Source of the DNA: Gammaproteobacteria bacterium
Lineage (GTDB): Bacteria; Pseudomonadota; Gammaproteobacteria; HK1
DNA: 64,000 nucleotides
Assembly (NCBI GenBank): GCA_021773635.1
Contig: JAJFJV010000021.1
Coordinates: forward strand, 168,161-232,160
Reading direction: 5' to 3'
The first letter of the stretch is position 1. Every line of letters starts with the position of its first letter. Below the pieces are notes generated by a model, which was not told where the DNA came from, did no database searches, and worked only from the letters and a program-made list of their open reading frames with translations. This document shows positions 49,291 through 57,575 of this stretch, one piece after another. A program made the position numbers and the translations under genes.

Positions 49291-49545
49291 ATGGGCCCTA
49301 CAGCTGATTTAGCGCTCTCAGATTTCTACTGCGAATCCATGGAGGAAGCGTTTCGAGAAGCCGGGAAGAGGCGTACGGCAAACGCGGCTGCCGGGATGAT
49401 CACGCGCGTAGAGCTGTCCAAATACAGCGGATATCGCGTTTTCAGCCTCCCTGCTGAAATCTTCGTGGACGATCTCTCGAGCCCGAGGACCAACAGACAT
49501 CAGGTGCATGACCTGTTCGGCGAAAAGAAAGTCGCCTACCAATGA
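49291..49545 (+). CDS. Small protein of unknown function
   Basis: This 84-residue protein (MGPTADLALSDFYCESMEEAF) starts at ATG 49291, with AAGGAG 5 bases upstream; a GTG at 49285 is also in frame. It has no membrane segment and one Cys, and contains VELSKYSGYRVFSLPAEIFVDD. Its stop overlaps the start of the next gene (ATGA), so the two form a coupled pair transcribed away from the recombinases. I do not recognise a family. Confidence 0.65.
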   Translation: MGPTADLALSDFYCESMEEAFREAGKRRTANAAAGMITRVELSKYSGYRVFSLPAEIFVDDLSSPRTNRHQVHDLFGEKKVAYQ

Positions 49546-50000
49546 GGGACGAGGGAAAAGACCCCGGCGGCGAGGAAGAGCTGCGAGAAACGTCTGAAGG
49601 CTCCGACGCACCCTTGCAAGGAGAGCTGTTGAAGATGTCCGAGATGGTTCAACTGGAGCGAGATCGGATAAAAAGCCACGATCGCCGCACGGAAATATCC
49701 AGCCAAGCACTCAACGCAGCGGCCGACTCTGACGAAAGGCAATACAACTACCACATGGACAAGCTTCGTCGAGACGACGAAGACCGGCGCGATCGCCGCA
49801 AGTCCGGCATGCTTCTCATCTGGAGCATTAGCGGTATCAGCGCAGTATTCCTGGGGTTCCTGCTATTGATGGGGTTCTTCGGAGATCCAACCCAACGCGA
49901 GGCGGCCAAGGCCTTGCTCTCTACGTTGGGGACGGGCACTGGCGGCTTCGGCATCGGCTGGATCATGCTCATGGCTTTTCGTCGATTCATGAACCGCTAA
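49542..50000 (+). CDS. Small membrane protein with N-terminal charged helix
   Basis: This 152-residue protein has a long, highly charged and probably coiled-coil N-terminal half (QLERDRIKSHDRRTEISSQAL, DKLRRDDEDRRDRRKS), followed by two transmembrane helices (about 89-112 and 125-147) with a short Gly-rich turn. The likely topology puts the charged half in the cytoplasm. It overlaps the preceding gene by 4 bases. Paired small soluble and membrane proteins at a phage edge can serve in exclusion or lysis control, but nothing here proves either. Confidence 0.65.
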   Translation: MRDEGKDPGGEEELRETSEGSDAPLQGELLKMSEMVQLERDRIKSHDRRTEISSQALNAAADSDERQYNYHMDKLRRDDEDRRDRRKSGMLLIWSISGISAVFLGFLLLMGFFGDPTQREAAKALLSTLGTGTGGFGIGWIMLMAFRRFMNR

Positions 50001-50048
50001 ACACACCCCAAAGGCACGGGGGCTTTATCTGATGCCGGCCCCATCCTC

Positions 50049-50501
50049 CTAAAACATCGCGTTATGTATCTCCGCAGCCGATCCGCCCAGCAGCCGCCTG
50101 GCATCCTCTGGCACCTTAAAGCTCAGCCCATAGCTCACCATCCGGTCACAGACTAGTGCGACCAGCCCCCTGTGGCGGCGATGGTTGATAACGCGTTCCA
50201 CCTTGATCCCAAGGATGACGTTGGCAACTGCGAGCTGGTGCTTGTAGATGCGGGCAGATTTAACCGGGAGGGCCTCCCACTGCTCGCGCAGGCCCGGATC
50301 AGCGGCGAGGTGGGCCATGACGTGCCTTGGATGCACCAGCAAGGACATCTCTTTCCTGCGGCCTTGCGCGGACAAGCCCCAGACCTCACCCCACAGGAAG
50401 GGGTGCTTATAGCGCCCGGCGGCGATCTCAGAGAGCAGGATTTCGGTGATCAACTCCCAAGGCTCGCGCCCCGTGCTGTTTTCCTCCGTGTAATTACTCA
50501 T
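50049..50501 (-). CDS. Stand-alone paralogue of the primase-helicase C-terminal domain
   Basis: This 150-residue protein aligns over almost its whole length with residues ~790-915 of the large primase-helicase encoded 1 kb upstream. Shared blocks include TEILLSEI, RYKHPF-WGE, HVM-H-A, GLR-W--LPVKS-R-YK-QLA and R-R-LVAL--DR---YGL. It looks like a duplicated C-terminal module, perhaps DNA- or partner-binding. The function is unknown. Its ATG overlaps the upstream gene's stop by 4 bases. Confidence 0.75.
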   Translation of the reverse strand: MSNYTEENSTGREPWELITEILLSEIAAGRYKHPFLWGEVWGLSAQGRRKEMSLLVHPRHVMAHLAADPGLREQWEALPVKSARIYKHQLAVANVILGIKVERVINHRRHRGLVALVCDRMVSYGLSFKVPEDARRLLGGSAAEIHNAMF

Positions 50502-50788
50502 AAATCCTCCCGATTGGTGCGATTAAAGGGGTAATCCGCGATCTGTTGGGCCTGCTCAATGTAGCCGCTGATGCACCAGATCGCGTCCATGAGGATGCGG
50601 TGGCTGATGTTGAAGCCTTCCTTGGTGTCCTGGCCTTCGGCTGTGAGCAGCACCAGCACGGCCCTGGCGCGGGCCAGCACGGTGTTGAGGGTGTCGATGT
50701 CGAGCCCCACAGGGGCATCGGGCGGGATCTGGAAGTATTCCTCGGGGGAGGCGGCGACGTTAATGCATTCGATGGGTTTTCTGGGCAT
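50498..50788 (-). CDS. Small phage-type protein of unknown function
   Basis: This 96-residue soluble protein (MPRKPIECINVAASPEEYF) starts at 50788, with AGGAG 7 bases upstream; the longer frame to 51112 covers a terminator and is not believed. It is helical in its second half (LDIDTLNTVLARARAVLVLL, ILMDAIWCISGYIEQAQQI). Genes of this look are common in phage early regions. It is coupled by an ATGA overlap to the gene downstream. Confidence 0.7.
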   Translation of the reverse strand: MPRKPIECINVAASPEEYFQIPPDAPVGLDIDTLNTVLARARAVLVLLTAEGQDTKEGFNISHRILMDAIWCISGYIEQAQQIADYPFNRTNREDL

Positions 50789-50929
50789 GACGATCTCCTG
50801 GTGCTGAGAGACCTGCCACCACCGGTTCCAATCGGCAAAAGGTGGCAGGACGAAACAGGTTGGAACTACCGCCCAAGAGAACGGCCGCCGCGAAGGCGCC
50901 TGAATCGCCCCGCCATAAACTGGGGGCAC

Positions 50930-50955
50930 AAAAAAAGCGCTATCGAGTGAGCGCT
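50930..50955 (-). terminator. Intrinsic terminator after the primase-helicase gene
   Basis: On the minus strand AGCGCT (50955-50950), an 8-base loop and AGCGCT (50941-50936) are followed by a run of T (50935-50930 read in reverse). It lies about 100 bases after the primase stop and should end the long leftward transcript. A second perfect hairpin, GAGCGC-TTGT-GCGCTC, overlaps it on the right. Confidence 0.7.
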
Positions 50956-51056
50956 TGTGCGCTCTTGGGTTCGGGGTTCCAATCCCGGCCGCTGAATGTG
51001 CAGCGACAGGGAAAGCATAGGCGCTCGTTGGGATAGCTGCAAGTTCATGGCTGGTC

Positions 51057-53804
51057 TCAGCCGATGTTCTCCGGCACCGCCGCGTGCAGGCCATAGCGCG
51101 CCAGGCGATCAACGCTCAGGGCGACCATGTGGCACAGTCGGCGTTTGTCGATCGTCTTCTCCACCTCGTCGCTGACGATGACGCCGGCGGCTGCAAGCTG
51201 GCGCTTATAGACGCGGGAGGATTTCACCGGCAGGCCGTTCCATTTATCGCGCAGGCCCTGTTCGCGGGCGATGTGGTCCATGACGTGGCTGGTGCGGACG
51301 ATGAGGCACGCCTCCGTATTCCAGGGCTCCTTGCTATCCTTGGCGGCGATTTCGCCCCAGGCAAAGGGGTGCTTATAGCGGTGGGCTTCGATCTCGGACA
51401 ACAGGATCTCGGTGATCCACACCCAAGGCTCACGATCCGCACTGCTTTCCATCACGTGGTCGTTCATGTCCGCCACCAGGTCATCGAGAAAGCCACTCTG
51501 CGCCTTTTCAATCCCGGAAAATTCACACAGCAGGGACCAGGCGGTGGCCACGGCGGCATAGTTGCCCACCATGCGGGTCGCCCCGTCATCCTGTGCGGAG
51601 GCGCTGGATCGCGCGTCGAAGTAATCCTTGGCCCGCTCATACACCGTCAGCACCTGCTCGCGGGTGAAACCGGCGAGAAACTCCAGCCATTGCCGCAGCG
51701 GGAAGCGTGGCGTGCTGGTGGGCATTAGCGGGCCCTTGCGGCCGGTCAGCTCCACGCGCACCAGCTTGCCGAGCAAGGACCGCACCGGCACGTCTTCGCC
51801 CGCCAGCAGCACCGGTGCCGAGATCAGAAACTCGGTCAGCTCCGCGCCACGGCGGGTGACGGTGTACTGGTAACTTTCCTGCAAGCGGGAGACTGCCTGG
51901 TCGATGATGTCTTGCCGCCTCGCGCTGATTTCCTCCCAGCCCACCGGGTGCGAGGTATGAGAGACCGAGGTCAGCATGCGGAAGGCGGTTTGCAGTGACT
52001 CGCCGGAGAACATGGTGAAGGCGATGGTGCGCTCCAGGCGCTTCACCAGGGTGGACTTCCCCGCGCCCTTGTCCGCCTGCAACACACAGTGCGGCCAGAA
52101 GCCCAGGAAGGCCTTGAGATGGGTTCCGATAGACCAGACCAACAGGTGCAGGGCTGCGTTGCGCTTGAAGGTCTCGCCATAGGCCGTGATCACCGCCCGC
52201 GCATCGGCCTTGCTCCCCGAGGGGAAGGTCAGCTTGTTATAGGGGCACTGCTTTTCCGGCTCGGTGAAGTAACAATCCGAACCGGCATTCACCACCGGCT
52301 TGCCATCGCGCCAGGCGAGGCCCACGAAGTTCACCGCATTGTGGGCCCCCAGCTCCGCCCCTCGCGCCAGAATCACCAGCATGCGGGCGAACTGATCCGG
52401 CAGGAACACCGGGCCTAATTTTCGCCACCGCTGCACGTTGTGGATCTGATCATCATCAAGCACGCGCCGCAGCAGATTGGGGCCGTGCCTCTCCACCTGC
52501 ACAGCGGCGGCGAAATAGGTATTTGGTTCGGCATCTTCCTCCCCGGTCATGGTCGCCTGATAGCTCTGCACCGAGACCCGCGATATCGATTGAATCCGAA
52601 AGCCCACGAGATCCTTGATAACGTCGGCTTCCCCGCCTTCCTCGTTGCCCCGCTTCGCCACCCAGCGGGTGAAATCTTCATGCACCCGGAAACGCCAGTA
52701 TTCCGCGAAATCATGCGGCGGCAAGAACATCCTCGATCGCCCCGTCACCACCTTTCCCGGCAGGCCCGAAATCGCCCAGGGCTCCAGCTTCTTCAGCACA
52801 TGCCGCAGCCCCTCCGGCTCCTCCGACTGCAGCACATCATTCACATCGTTCCAGCCAGCCTCTTCCCAGTCGATCTGATCCACCATCTGCGCCGCAATCC
52901 CCAGCGCGGTCAGGCGCTCATGCGCCACCCAGCCCGCCTCCTGCCCTGGCCGCCGGCCCTTTACCTGGCCGGGTCGCTTACCATCCTGCGGCTCATCCGA
53001 ATCCATGCAGATCACCACCTGCTTGCCGCGCAAAAAATTAAGCTCCAGCTCCGCCATGGTCCCCACCCCGCGGGTGGCCACCGCTGCGGCATAAGGCAGT
53101 GCCGCCTCCACGGAAAGCGCATTGATCGGGCTCTCCACCAGATACACCACCTTCGAGCGCTCCAGCCGCCGGCGGTCAGAAAACCACACCGCCCGCTTCT
53201 CCCCCAGGGTCTGCGTCTTCACCCCGCCGTTGAGCTCCGCATCCAGATAACGCATATCCACCGCCAGCACCGTGCCGGGGTTCAGCGAACGCACCACAAA
53301 GGCCGCTGCCGGCCCACCGTGCATCGGCTCCCCGGCCGGCACCTTGTCGCTGGTCCAGGCATTAAAGCCCAGGCTCCCGGCCTTAATGGCCGCCTGCACC
53401 GTCTTTTCCGGGATCTTCCGTTCAGCAGTCAGATACGCCACCGCCTCCCCCGCCTGCGCCAGGCAGCGCCCGGCCACATACTCCTCCCGGGTCTTCTGCT
53501 CCCGCGGCCCCGTCCGCTCCGGCTTATCCATCGAGATGTCATACAGCTCGTGCAACTGCCGCACCGCCTCCCCCGCCTCTACCCCATCTACATACATCAC
53601 CAGGTCGATGCAGCTCCCACCCGCCGTCGAATCCCCGGAGTGGTCCTTCCACCGCGTGCCGTCCTTGAAAATGCTGAGCGAGGGAGACTTATCCTTATGC
53701 AGCGGGCTGCGGTAATTGCCACTGCCGTGGGGTCGCTCCAGCCCCAGCCTCAAGGCCAGATCGTGGAGATCGATGCAGGTTTTCAGCTCTTCAATAGTGG
53801 CCAT
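51057..53804 (-). CDS. Phage primase-helicase
   Basis: This 915-residue protein starts at ATG 53804 (MATIEELKTCIDLHDLALRL). It has a CHC2-like N-terminus in which most zinc ligands are replaced (SPLHKDKSPSLSI, DHSGDS). A TOPRIM domain follows at about 195-285 (VYLVESPINALS, VVICMDSDEP). The ATPase domain has Walker A QADKGAGKST near 580 and a DUF927-like appearance. The C-terminal ~125 residues are repeated as a separate gene at 50049. It should prime and unwind phage DNA at replication. The loss of zinc cysteines makes primase activity less certain than helicase activity. Confidence 0.85.
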   Translation of the reverse strand: MATIEELKTCIDLHDLALRLGLERPHGSGNYRSPLHKDKSPSLSIFKDGTRWKDHSGDSTAGGSCIDLVMYVDGVEAGEAVRQLHELYDISMDKPERTGPREQKTREEYVAGRCLAQAGEAVAYLTAERKIPEKTVQAAIKAGSLGFNAWTSDKVPAGEPMHGGPAAAFVVRSLNPGTVLAVDMRYLDAELNGGVKTQTLGEKRAVWFSDRRRLERSKVVYLVESPINALSVEAALPYAAAVATRGVGTMAELELNFLRGKQVVICMDSDEPQDGKRPGQVKGRRPGQEAGWVAHERLTALGIAAQMVDQIDWEEAGWNDVNDVLQSEEPEGLRHVLKKLEPWAISGLPGKVVTGRSRMFLPPHDFAEYWRFRVHEDFTRWVAKRGNEEGGEADVIKDLVGFRIQSISRVSVQSYQATMTGEEDAEPNTYFAAAVQVERHGPNLLRRVLDDDQIHNVQRWRKLGPVFLPDQFARMLVILARGAELGAHNAVNFVGLAWRDGKPVVNAGSDCYFTEPEKQCPYNKLTFPSGSKADARAVITAYGETFKRNAALHLLVWSIGTHLKAFLGFWPHCVLQADKGAGKSTLVKRLERTIAFTMFSGESLQTAFRMLTSVSHTSHPVGWEEISARRQDIIDQAVSRLQESYQYTVTRRGAELTEFLISAPVLLAGEDVPVRSLLGKLVRVELTGRKGPLMPTSTPRFPLRQWLEFLAGFTREQVLTVYERAKDYFDARSSASAQDDGATRMVGNYAAVATAWSLLCEFSGIEKAQSGFLDDLVADMNDHVMESSADREPWVWITEILLSEIEAHRYKHPFAWGEIAAKDSKEPWNTEACLIVRTSHVMDHIAREQGLRDKWNGLPVKSSRVYKRQLAAAGVIVSDEVEKTIDKRRLCHMVALSVDRLARYGLHAAVPENIG

Positions 53805-53879
53805 GGATACTCGCAAATAAAATGGGCCCCGACGCCATAAGGAGGGGTAGGAAGGGAGCGCCGGAGCCCGAAAAAGGGA

Positions 53880-54146
53880 TTAAATCTCCACATAAATATC
53901 TGCATCAAAGGCCTTCACCACGGCCGCAATTTTCTTGCTCTCGCGCAGCATCCTTGCCAGCGCCGGCTTCGCGCTCTGAATGCGTTCCCACAGCGAGCGC
54001 TTCTCGGTGGCAGTGCGGTTGGTAATGCGGACATAACGCACATCGCCCAGGCGCATGCTGGCTTCGGCCAGCCCGGGATTGGCCCGCGGGGTAGTGGCCG
54101 AGGTTGTATCCCGCTGCCCGCGGCGGCTGTGTTTATAGGTGCTCAT
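53880..54146 (-). CDS. Small phage protein of unknown function
   Basis: This 88-residue basic protein has a disordered start (MSTYKHSRRGQRDTTSATTPR) and a helical end (TEKRSLWERIQSAKPALARMLRESKKIAAVVKAF). No family is recognised. It starts 7 bases after the stop of the small membrane protein gene, within the leftward early operon. Confidence 0.6.
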   Translation of the reverse strand: MSTYKHSRRGQRDTTSATTPRANPGLAEASMRLGDVRYVRITNRTATEKRSLWERIQSAKPALARMLRESKKIAAVVKAFDADIYVEI

Positions 54147-54153
54147 CGATGCA

Positions 54154-54318
54154 TCAGCGCTGATACCCGAAGGTCACAACAGCCGTGATGCTTAATGCCG
54201 ACATCCAATAACAGGCATCGATTGGGCGGCTATGGAAGAACTGCCAGGCGATATTCGCGGTGTACAGGCCCATGGTCACGTAGTTGAAAATCTTGGGCTG
54301 GAACAGGATGTCGAGCAT
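54154..54318 (-). CDS. Small membrane protein (54 residues)
   Basis: The reverse strand from ATG 54318 reads MLDILFQPKIFNYVTMGLYT, then hydrophobic stretches IAWQFF and WMSALSITAVVTFGYQR, ending at TGA 54156-54154, so one to two membrane segments are expected. The start overlaps the preceding stop as TGATG, the same coupling seen in three neighbours, which supports it as a real gene despite its size. A role is not known. Confidence 0.65.
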   Translation of the reverse strand: MLDILFQPKIFNYVTMGLYTANIAWQFFHSRPIDACYWMSALSITAVVTFGYQR

Positions 54319-54764
54319 CACTCAGCCTCCGGCAGCGCCAGAAATTTCTTGTCACGCACCGCCTCGCCCACCCGCCTGCCATCGGGCAGCATGATGTGGG
54401 AGAGGAAAGCCGCGTCGAAGTCCATCAGACCGATTTCCACGGCGGTGACCTGGCCTTTTATCCAGTCGCGCAGAATGGAGTAGATGGCAACGGAGCCAAT
54501 CTCCAGCGCCTTGGCTTTATAGGCTGCTTCAGTCTTGCTGCGGCGTGTAGACCACGGGTTCTCCTTCAGCCAGGCGGCGGCGTAGCCTTTGGCCGAGGCC
54601 CGTAACTCCACCTGCCGCTCACGGTGCTGGAACTGGACGATGATCTCCCCGGTTTCAAAATCATTCAGCGCCCCGAATTTTGCGCAGCCGAAGCCCCGCA
54701 GGATCTTCTGGATATCCTGCAGGGCACGATCGCCGGCGGTGGCGTTTTGGTAGGGAAGCGCCAT
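54318..54764 (-). CDS. Phage protein of unknown function (148 residues)
   Basis: This soluble protein begins MALPYQNATAGDRALQDIQKI and contains FGALNDFETGEIIVQFQHRERQVELRASAKGYAAAWLKENPW and a DFDAAFLSHIMLPDGRRVGE tail. No catalytic motif is evident. It is linked by TGATG overlaps to both neighbours in the leftward early operon. A DNA-metabolism accessory role is possible from context only. Confidence 0.7.
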   Translation of the reverse strand: MALPYQNATAGDRALQDIQKILRGFGCAKFGALNDFETGEIIVQFQHRERQVELRASAKGYAAAWLKENPWSTRRSKTEAAYKAKALEIGSVAIYSILRDWIKGQVTAVEIGLMDFDAAFLSHIMLPDGRRVGEAVRDKKFLALPEAE

Positions 54765-54973
54765 CAGAAGGCCAAATCATTCCTGCGCCGGCGCTGCCAC
54801 CATTGCCAGAGCAGCAGGCAAGGGGTGACCAGTGGCCAGATAGCGACCGAGAAAATCACCCCCCACAGGCTGTTCCACCACCCCGGCGCCTGGCCCTCGT
54901 CAATCCACATGCAGACGTACAGCCCCACCACCGCGTAGAGAATCCCCGCCATGAAAATAAGCAACATATCCAT
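54764..54973 (-). CDS. Small two-helix membrane protein
   Basis: This 69-residue protein has two transmembrane helices (LLIFMAGILYAVVGLYVCMW and LWGVIFSVAIWPLVTPCLLLWQWW) joined by a short acidic loop, and a basic C-terminus (QRRRRND). The start has AGGAGG 5 bases upstream. The size and topology resemble holin-like proteins, but the early-operon location argues for another role. About 170 bases between it and the HNH gene hold only short palindromes. Confidence 0.7.
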   Translation of the reverse strand: MDMLLIFMAGILYAVVGLYVCMWIDEGQAPGWWNSLWGVIFSVAIWPLVTPCLLLWQWWQRRRRNDLAF

Positions 54974-55144
54974 ATAAACCTCCTAATTAGGCCGGGCCTG
55001 CAGACAGGTGTGAAGGGCACCCGTCCGGGTCCGCCCGGCGTGGCCACAATGGCCCCCTTCCGAGCTTATTGGTGGCCAGGAGTGTCGCTGCGGGTGCTGC
55101 CGAGCTCGGAAGCGGACACCCACACTGGCTTGCAGTCGGTCCCG

Positions 55145-55774
55145 TTAACCTAGCTGTGCCTCCTGGCGCTCGCGTGTCGCCACGTTGAGTTTTGCCACGG
55201 CCTTGATCGAGGTCCGGACTTGGGCGGGATGTTTGTTCAGGCCCAGGCGGTTGCGTTCCAGATTCTCGCGTTTGGTAATCAACTCCAGGTTTTCCAGCGT
55301 GCAGCGGGTGCGGTCGCTATCGATGAACACAACGATGTGACCCTTGGGAATTGCCCCGTGTGCCTGCTCCCACAGCCACTGGTGTTTGAGCCGGTAGCGG
55401 GTGGGGAAACCGGTGTATGGGTCACGCTCTGGCACCTTGATTTCGATGTACCCATCCTTGTTGATCCGTTTTGTGTAGAGCGGCGTGATGTTAGGGGGGA
55501 CTGTTCCAGGCGCGAACTGGCTGCGCTTTGAGTTCGGGTGCGACGGGTGTCTCCGTCCCTTGTTCCACGAGACATGGTCGGGCTTAAATCGCCCGTCTCG
55601 TCCGGTCTTCAACCCGCGCGCCCGGCGGGCATGGCTCAACTGCTCCGGAGTCTGTTGGGTGCCGAATCGCGCGTTGAATTTGGCGGCGAGCTCGCCGCCG
55701 GGCAGCCGATAATGCTCGCGAATAAAGGCATCCATTTCTGACGTGTAGATAAACCTATTTGTGGTGCCCGCCAT
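55145..55774 (-). CDS. Phage HNH endonuclease
   Basis: This 209-residue protein has an N-terminal helix-turn-helix-like segment (YTSEMDAFIREHYRLPGGELAAKFNARFG) and a C-terminal HNH_3 domain (RLKHQWLWEQAHGAIPKGHIVVFIDSDRTRCTLENLELIT; His and Asn conserved). Such proteins are frequent free-standing or homing endonucleases in phage early regions. Its ATG overlaps the preceding stop as TGATG. Confidence 0.82.
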   Translation of the reverse strand: MAGTTNRFIYTSEMDAFIREHYRLPGGELAAKFNARFGTQQTPEQLSHARRARGLKTGRDGRFKPDHVSWNKGRRHPSHPNSKRSQFAPGTVPPNITPLYTKRINKDGYIEIKVPERDPYTGFPTRYRLKHQWLWEQAHGAIPKGHIVVFIDSDRTRCTLENLELITKRENLERNRLGLNKHPAQVRTSIKAVAKLNVATRERQEAQLG

Positions 55775-56013
55775 CAGGATTCCTTCGCCTGCTCCAGCAT
55801 CATGGGGGGCTTGTTTCTAACGAGCCCTTCCCTGAGTAGCTGTTCGGCTTTGAGGGCCAGTGAGGCATTACTTATGATCTCGCGGGCAACCTTGGTCACG
55901 GATTGGGAGCGCTGTATCTCCTGCTCCAACTTCTTACCTTTCAAACTTTCATCGTTGACCCGTTCCAAGGCGGCAAAGAGATGGTCGTTGAGGTCGGTCA
56001 GTCGGTTTTTCAT
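55774..56013 (-). CDS. Small helical phage protein
   Basis: This 79-residue protein is mostly alpha-helical and charged ([47 protein letters not shown]). No family is firmly recognised. Its ATG overlaps the stop of the upstream gene (ATGA), and its own stop overlaps the HNH start. Confidence 0.65.
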   Translation of the reverse strand: MKNRLTDLNDHLFAALERVNDESLKGKKLEQEIQRSQSVTKVAREIISNASLALKAEQLLREGLVRNKPPMMLEQAKES

Positions 56014-56405
56014 GCGCCCTCCCCTACCACCTCGTTAGGACTCCCCACCCGGCAGCCGAGATCATCGTGACCAGACGCATAACGCTTTCCAGACAGCTCG
56101 ACCGCCTCTACCTGCTCCGCCAAGCGCTTGGTCTCAGCCACCAGGCTTTGCCCAGCGCGGATGGCGGGCATCAATGCAAGGCCGAGCAAGCCCTCCGCTT
56201 CGCCCAGGCGAGAGTCAAAGCGTCGCTGATTACCTATGTCCGCCGCGTGCCCGCCCCCGTGAATCAGCGAGCGTATGAGTTGGATCTCCTCCCTCGCCCG
56301 TCGCATATGGTCCAGTGCGCTTTGCAGCCTCTTGGATGATTCGATGGCGCTGACTACCGAATCCACGTCTGGCATCTCCGCCCCGATCCTTGCCACGCCA
56401 TTCAT
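56010..56405 (-). CDS. Phage protein of unknown function (131 residues)
   Basis: This soluble, mainly helical protein ([47 protein letters not shown]) has no recognised catalytic motif. It is coupled by ATGA overlaps to both neighbours in the early operon. Confidence 0.65.
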   Translation of the reverse strand: MNGVARIGAEMPDVDSVVSAIESSKRLQSALDHMRRAREEIQLIRSLIHGGGHAADIGNQRRFDSRLGEAEGLLGLALMPAIRAGQSLVAETKRLAEQVEAVELSGKRYASGHDDLGCRVGSPNEVVGEGA

Positions 56406-56608
56406 GATCCGCCCCCGCAGTTGGTGATGGGGTGGTTGGAACCGGTGCGCAGGGTTTCCATCTGGCCGTTGCGGTGGATGGCGATGCGCGCACCGTGATC
56501 CGGGCTTTTCACCACCATGCGCCCGTCGGCCAAGGTCTCATCCTCTTCGTAACACGCTGCCTCGTTGAGCGCGGAGAATGAGGTGGTTTGATCTTTCGTG
56601 GGTTGCAT
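56402..56608 (-). CDS. Small phage protein (68 residues)
   Basis: I chose MQPTKDQTTSFSALNEAACY at 56608, preceded by AGGGGG about 7 bases away; a longer frame up to 56821 overlaps the recombinase and has unlike composition. The sequence is acidic and soluble (DETLADGRMVVKSPDHGARIAIHRNGQ). No family is recognised. Confidence 0.6.
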   Translation of the reverse strand: MQPTKDQTTSFSALNEAACYEEDETLADGRMVVKSPDHGARIAIHRNGQMETLRTGSNHPITNCGGGS

Positions 56609-56618
56609 AGCCATCCCC

Positions 56619-57221
56619 CTAACTCGCGCGTTCCAGGTCCATGGCCACCTGCTCGCGGTCTGGCGCGGCGTAGATGGCAGAGGAATTGCGCGAGGCATGC
56701 CCCAGCGCTGCCTGCACCACGCCCAAAGGATCCTGCGAGGTCGATGCATCGATGAGGCGTTTGGCCAGGGTGTGGCGGAACCAGTGGGGGGAGACCGGGA
56801 CGCTAATCCCCGCCTGAGCACCCCAATAACGCAGCCGCGCCTGGAAGCTGCGCACGCTCATGCGCTGGTGCTTACGGCTCATCACCAGCGGGCCGTCCGG
56901 GTCCGGGGTGGCCCCCATTTCCTTGCGCACGCGCAGCAGATCAGAAAAAGCCCGCCGCGCCTTGCGGGTAACGTGCATGCCATGCTCCCGCTTACCCTTT
57001 TGTATCGCCCCCGCCAGCTCCAGCCGGTGTTCACGGATAGCCGCCTGGGCATCCGCCACCGTGAGCCGCGAAAAGGCCGTAATCCGCACCCCCGTCTGCC
57101 TCAGCACCCGCATCCAGGCGTGGTCACGCCGCGCCAGCACGTTGCCAAAAGCACCCACCGTCCGCAGCAGCTTCCGCTCCTCCGGGCCCGTTAAATATCG
57201 ATCAAAACTTCGGCTTTTCAT
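56619..57221 (-). CDS. Short tyrosine recombinase inside the early operon
   Basis: This protein of about 200 residues starts at MKSRSFDRYLTGPEE (57221), with AGGAG upstream; an ATG at 57239 is also in frame. The catalytic residues are present: Arg in TGVRITAFSRL, HWFRHTLAKRL (HxxR), ALGHASRNSSAIYAAPD (His and Tyr). It lacks the usual N-terminal core-binding domain, so it is close to a minimal catalytic unit. As a third recombinase in one element it may resolve or invert DNA rather than integrate. Confidence 0.8.
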   Translation of the reverse strand: MKSRSFDRYLTGPEERKLLRTVGAFGNVLARRDHAWMRVLRQTGVRITAFSRLTVADAQAAIREHRLELAGAIQKGKREHGMHVTRKARRAFSDLLRVRKEMGATPDPDGPLVMSRKHQRMSVRSFQARLRYWGAQAGISVPVSPHWFRHTLAKRLIDASTSQDPLGVVQAALGHASRNSSAIYAAPDREQVAMDLERAS

Positions 57222-57239
57222 GCGCCTTCTCCTCGTCAT

Positions 57240-57575
57240 TTACCAAACCGCCACATCCAACACGTCGTGCCCTGCCTTGGCCGTCAGTTCCATCAAGTAA
57301 CGCCGGACACCGAATGGGAGGTACTCCACCGCCCGGCAGCAGAGCCGCCCGGCATCCATCGGCACGCCCTCAAAGGCATCCCACGCGGTGCGCTGGCGCC
57401 AGGGCCAGTTGATCACCACCTTCGGTGCCAGGCGCACGCCGTCTTGCTCGTCCACCTCTATCGAAACTGCATAGCCATCCACCTTGACGATGTCGCCGGG
57501 CAGCACCCAAAAGCGTCGACGTGCCGCATCCCGCTCGCCTTCCAGGGCATTTATGATTTGAAATAATTCGGCCAT
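57240..57575 (-). CDS. Phage protein of unknown function (111 residues)
   Basis: This soluble protein begins MAELFQIINALEGERDAARRRFWVLPGDIVKVDGYAVSIE and has a beta-rich middle and the tail RRYLMELTAKAGHDVLD. No motif is recognised. It starts inside the end of the upstream frame and ends just before the recombinase gene. Confidence 0.65.
   Translation of the reverse strand: MAELFQIINALEGERDAARRRFWVLPGDIVKVDGYAVSIEVDEQDGVRLAPKVVINWPWRQRTAWDAFEGVPMDAGRLCCRAVEYLPFGVRRYLMELTAKAGHDVLDVAVW

Noticed and set aside
50936..50995. tRNA fragment suggested by GGGGTTCCAATCCC
   Set aside because: Only a T-arm-like stretch is present; no acceptor or anticodon arm can be folded around it.
50789..51112. N-terminal extension of the 96-residue phage protein
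   Set aside because: The extension crosses a good intrinsic terminator, and a well-placed AGGAG supports the ATG at 50788.
54974..55144. Additional small gene between the membrane protein and the HNH gene
   Set aside because: Frames exist, but their starts lack ribosome sites and their composition mirrors the palindromic DNA.
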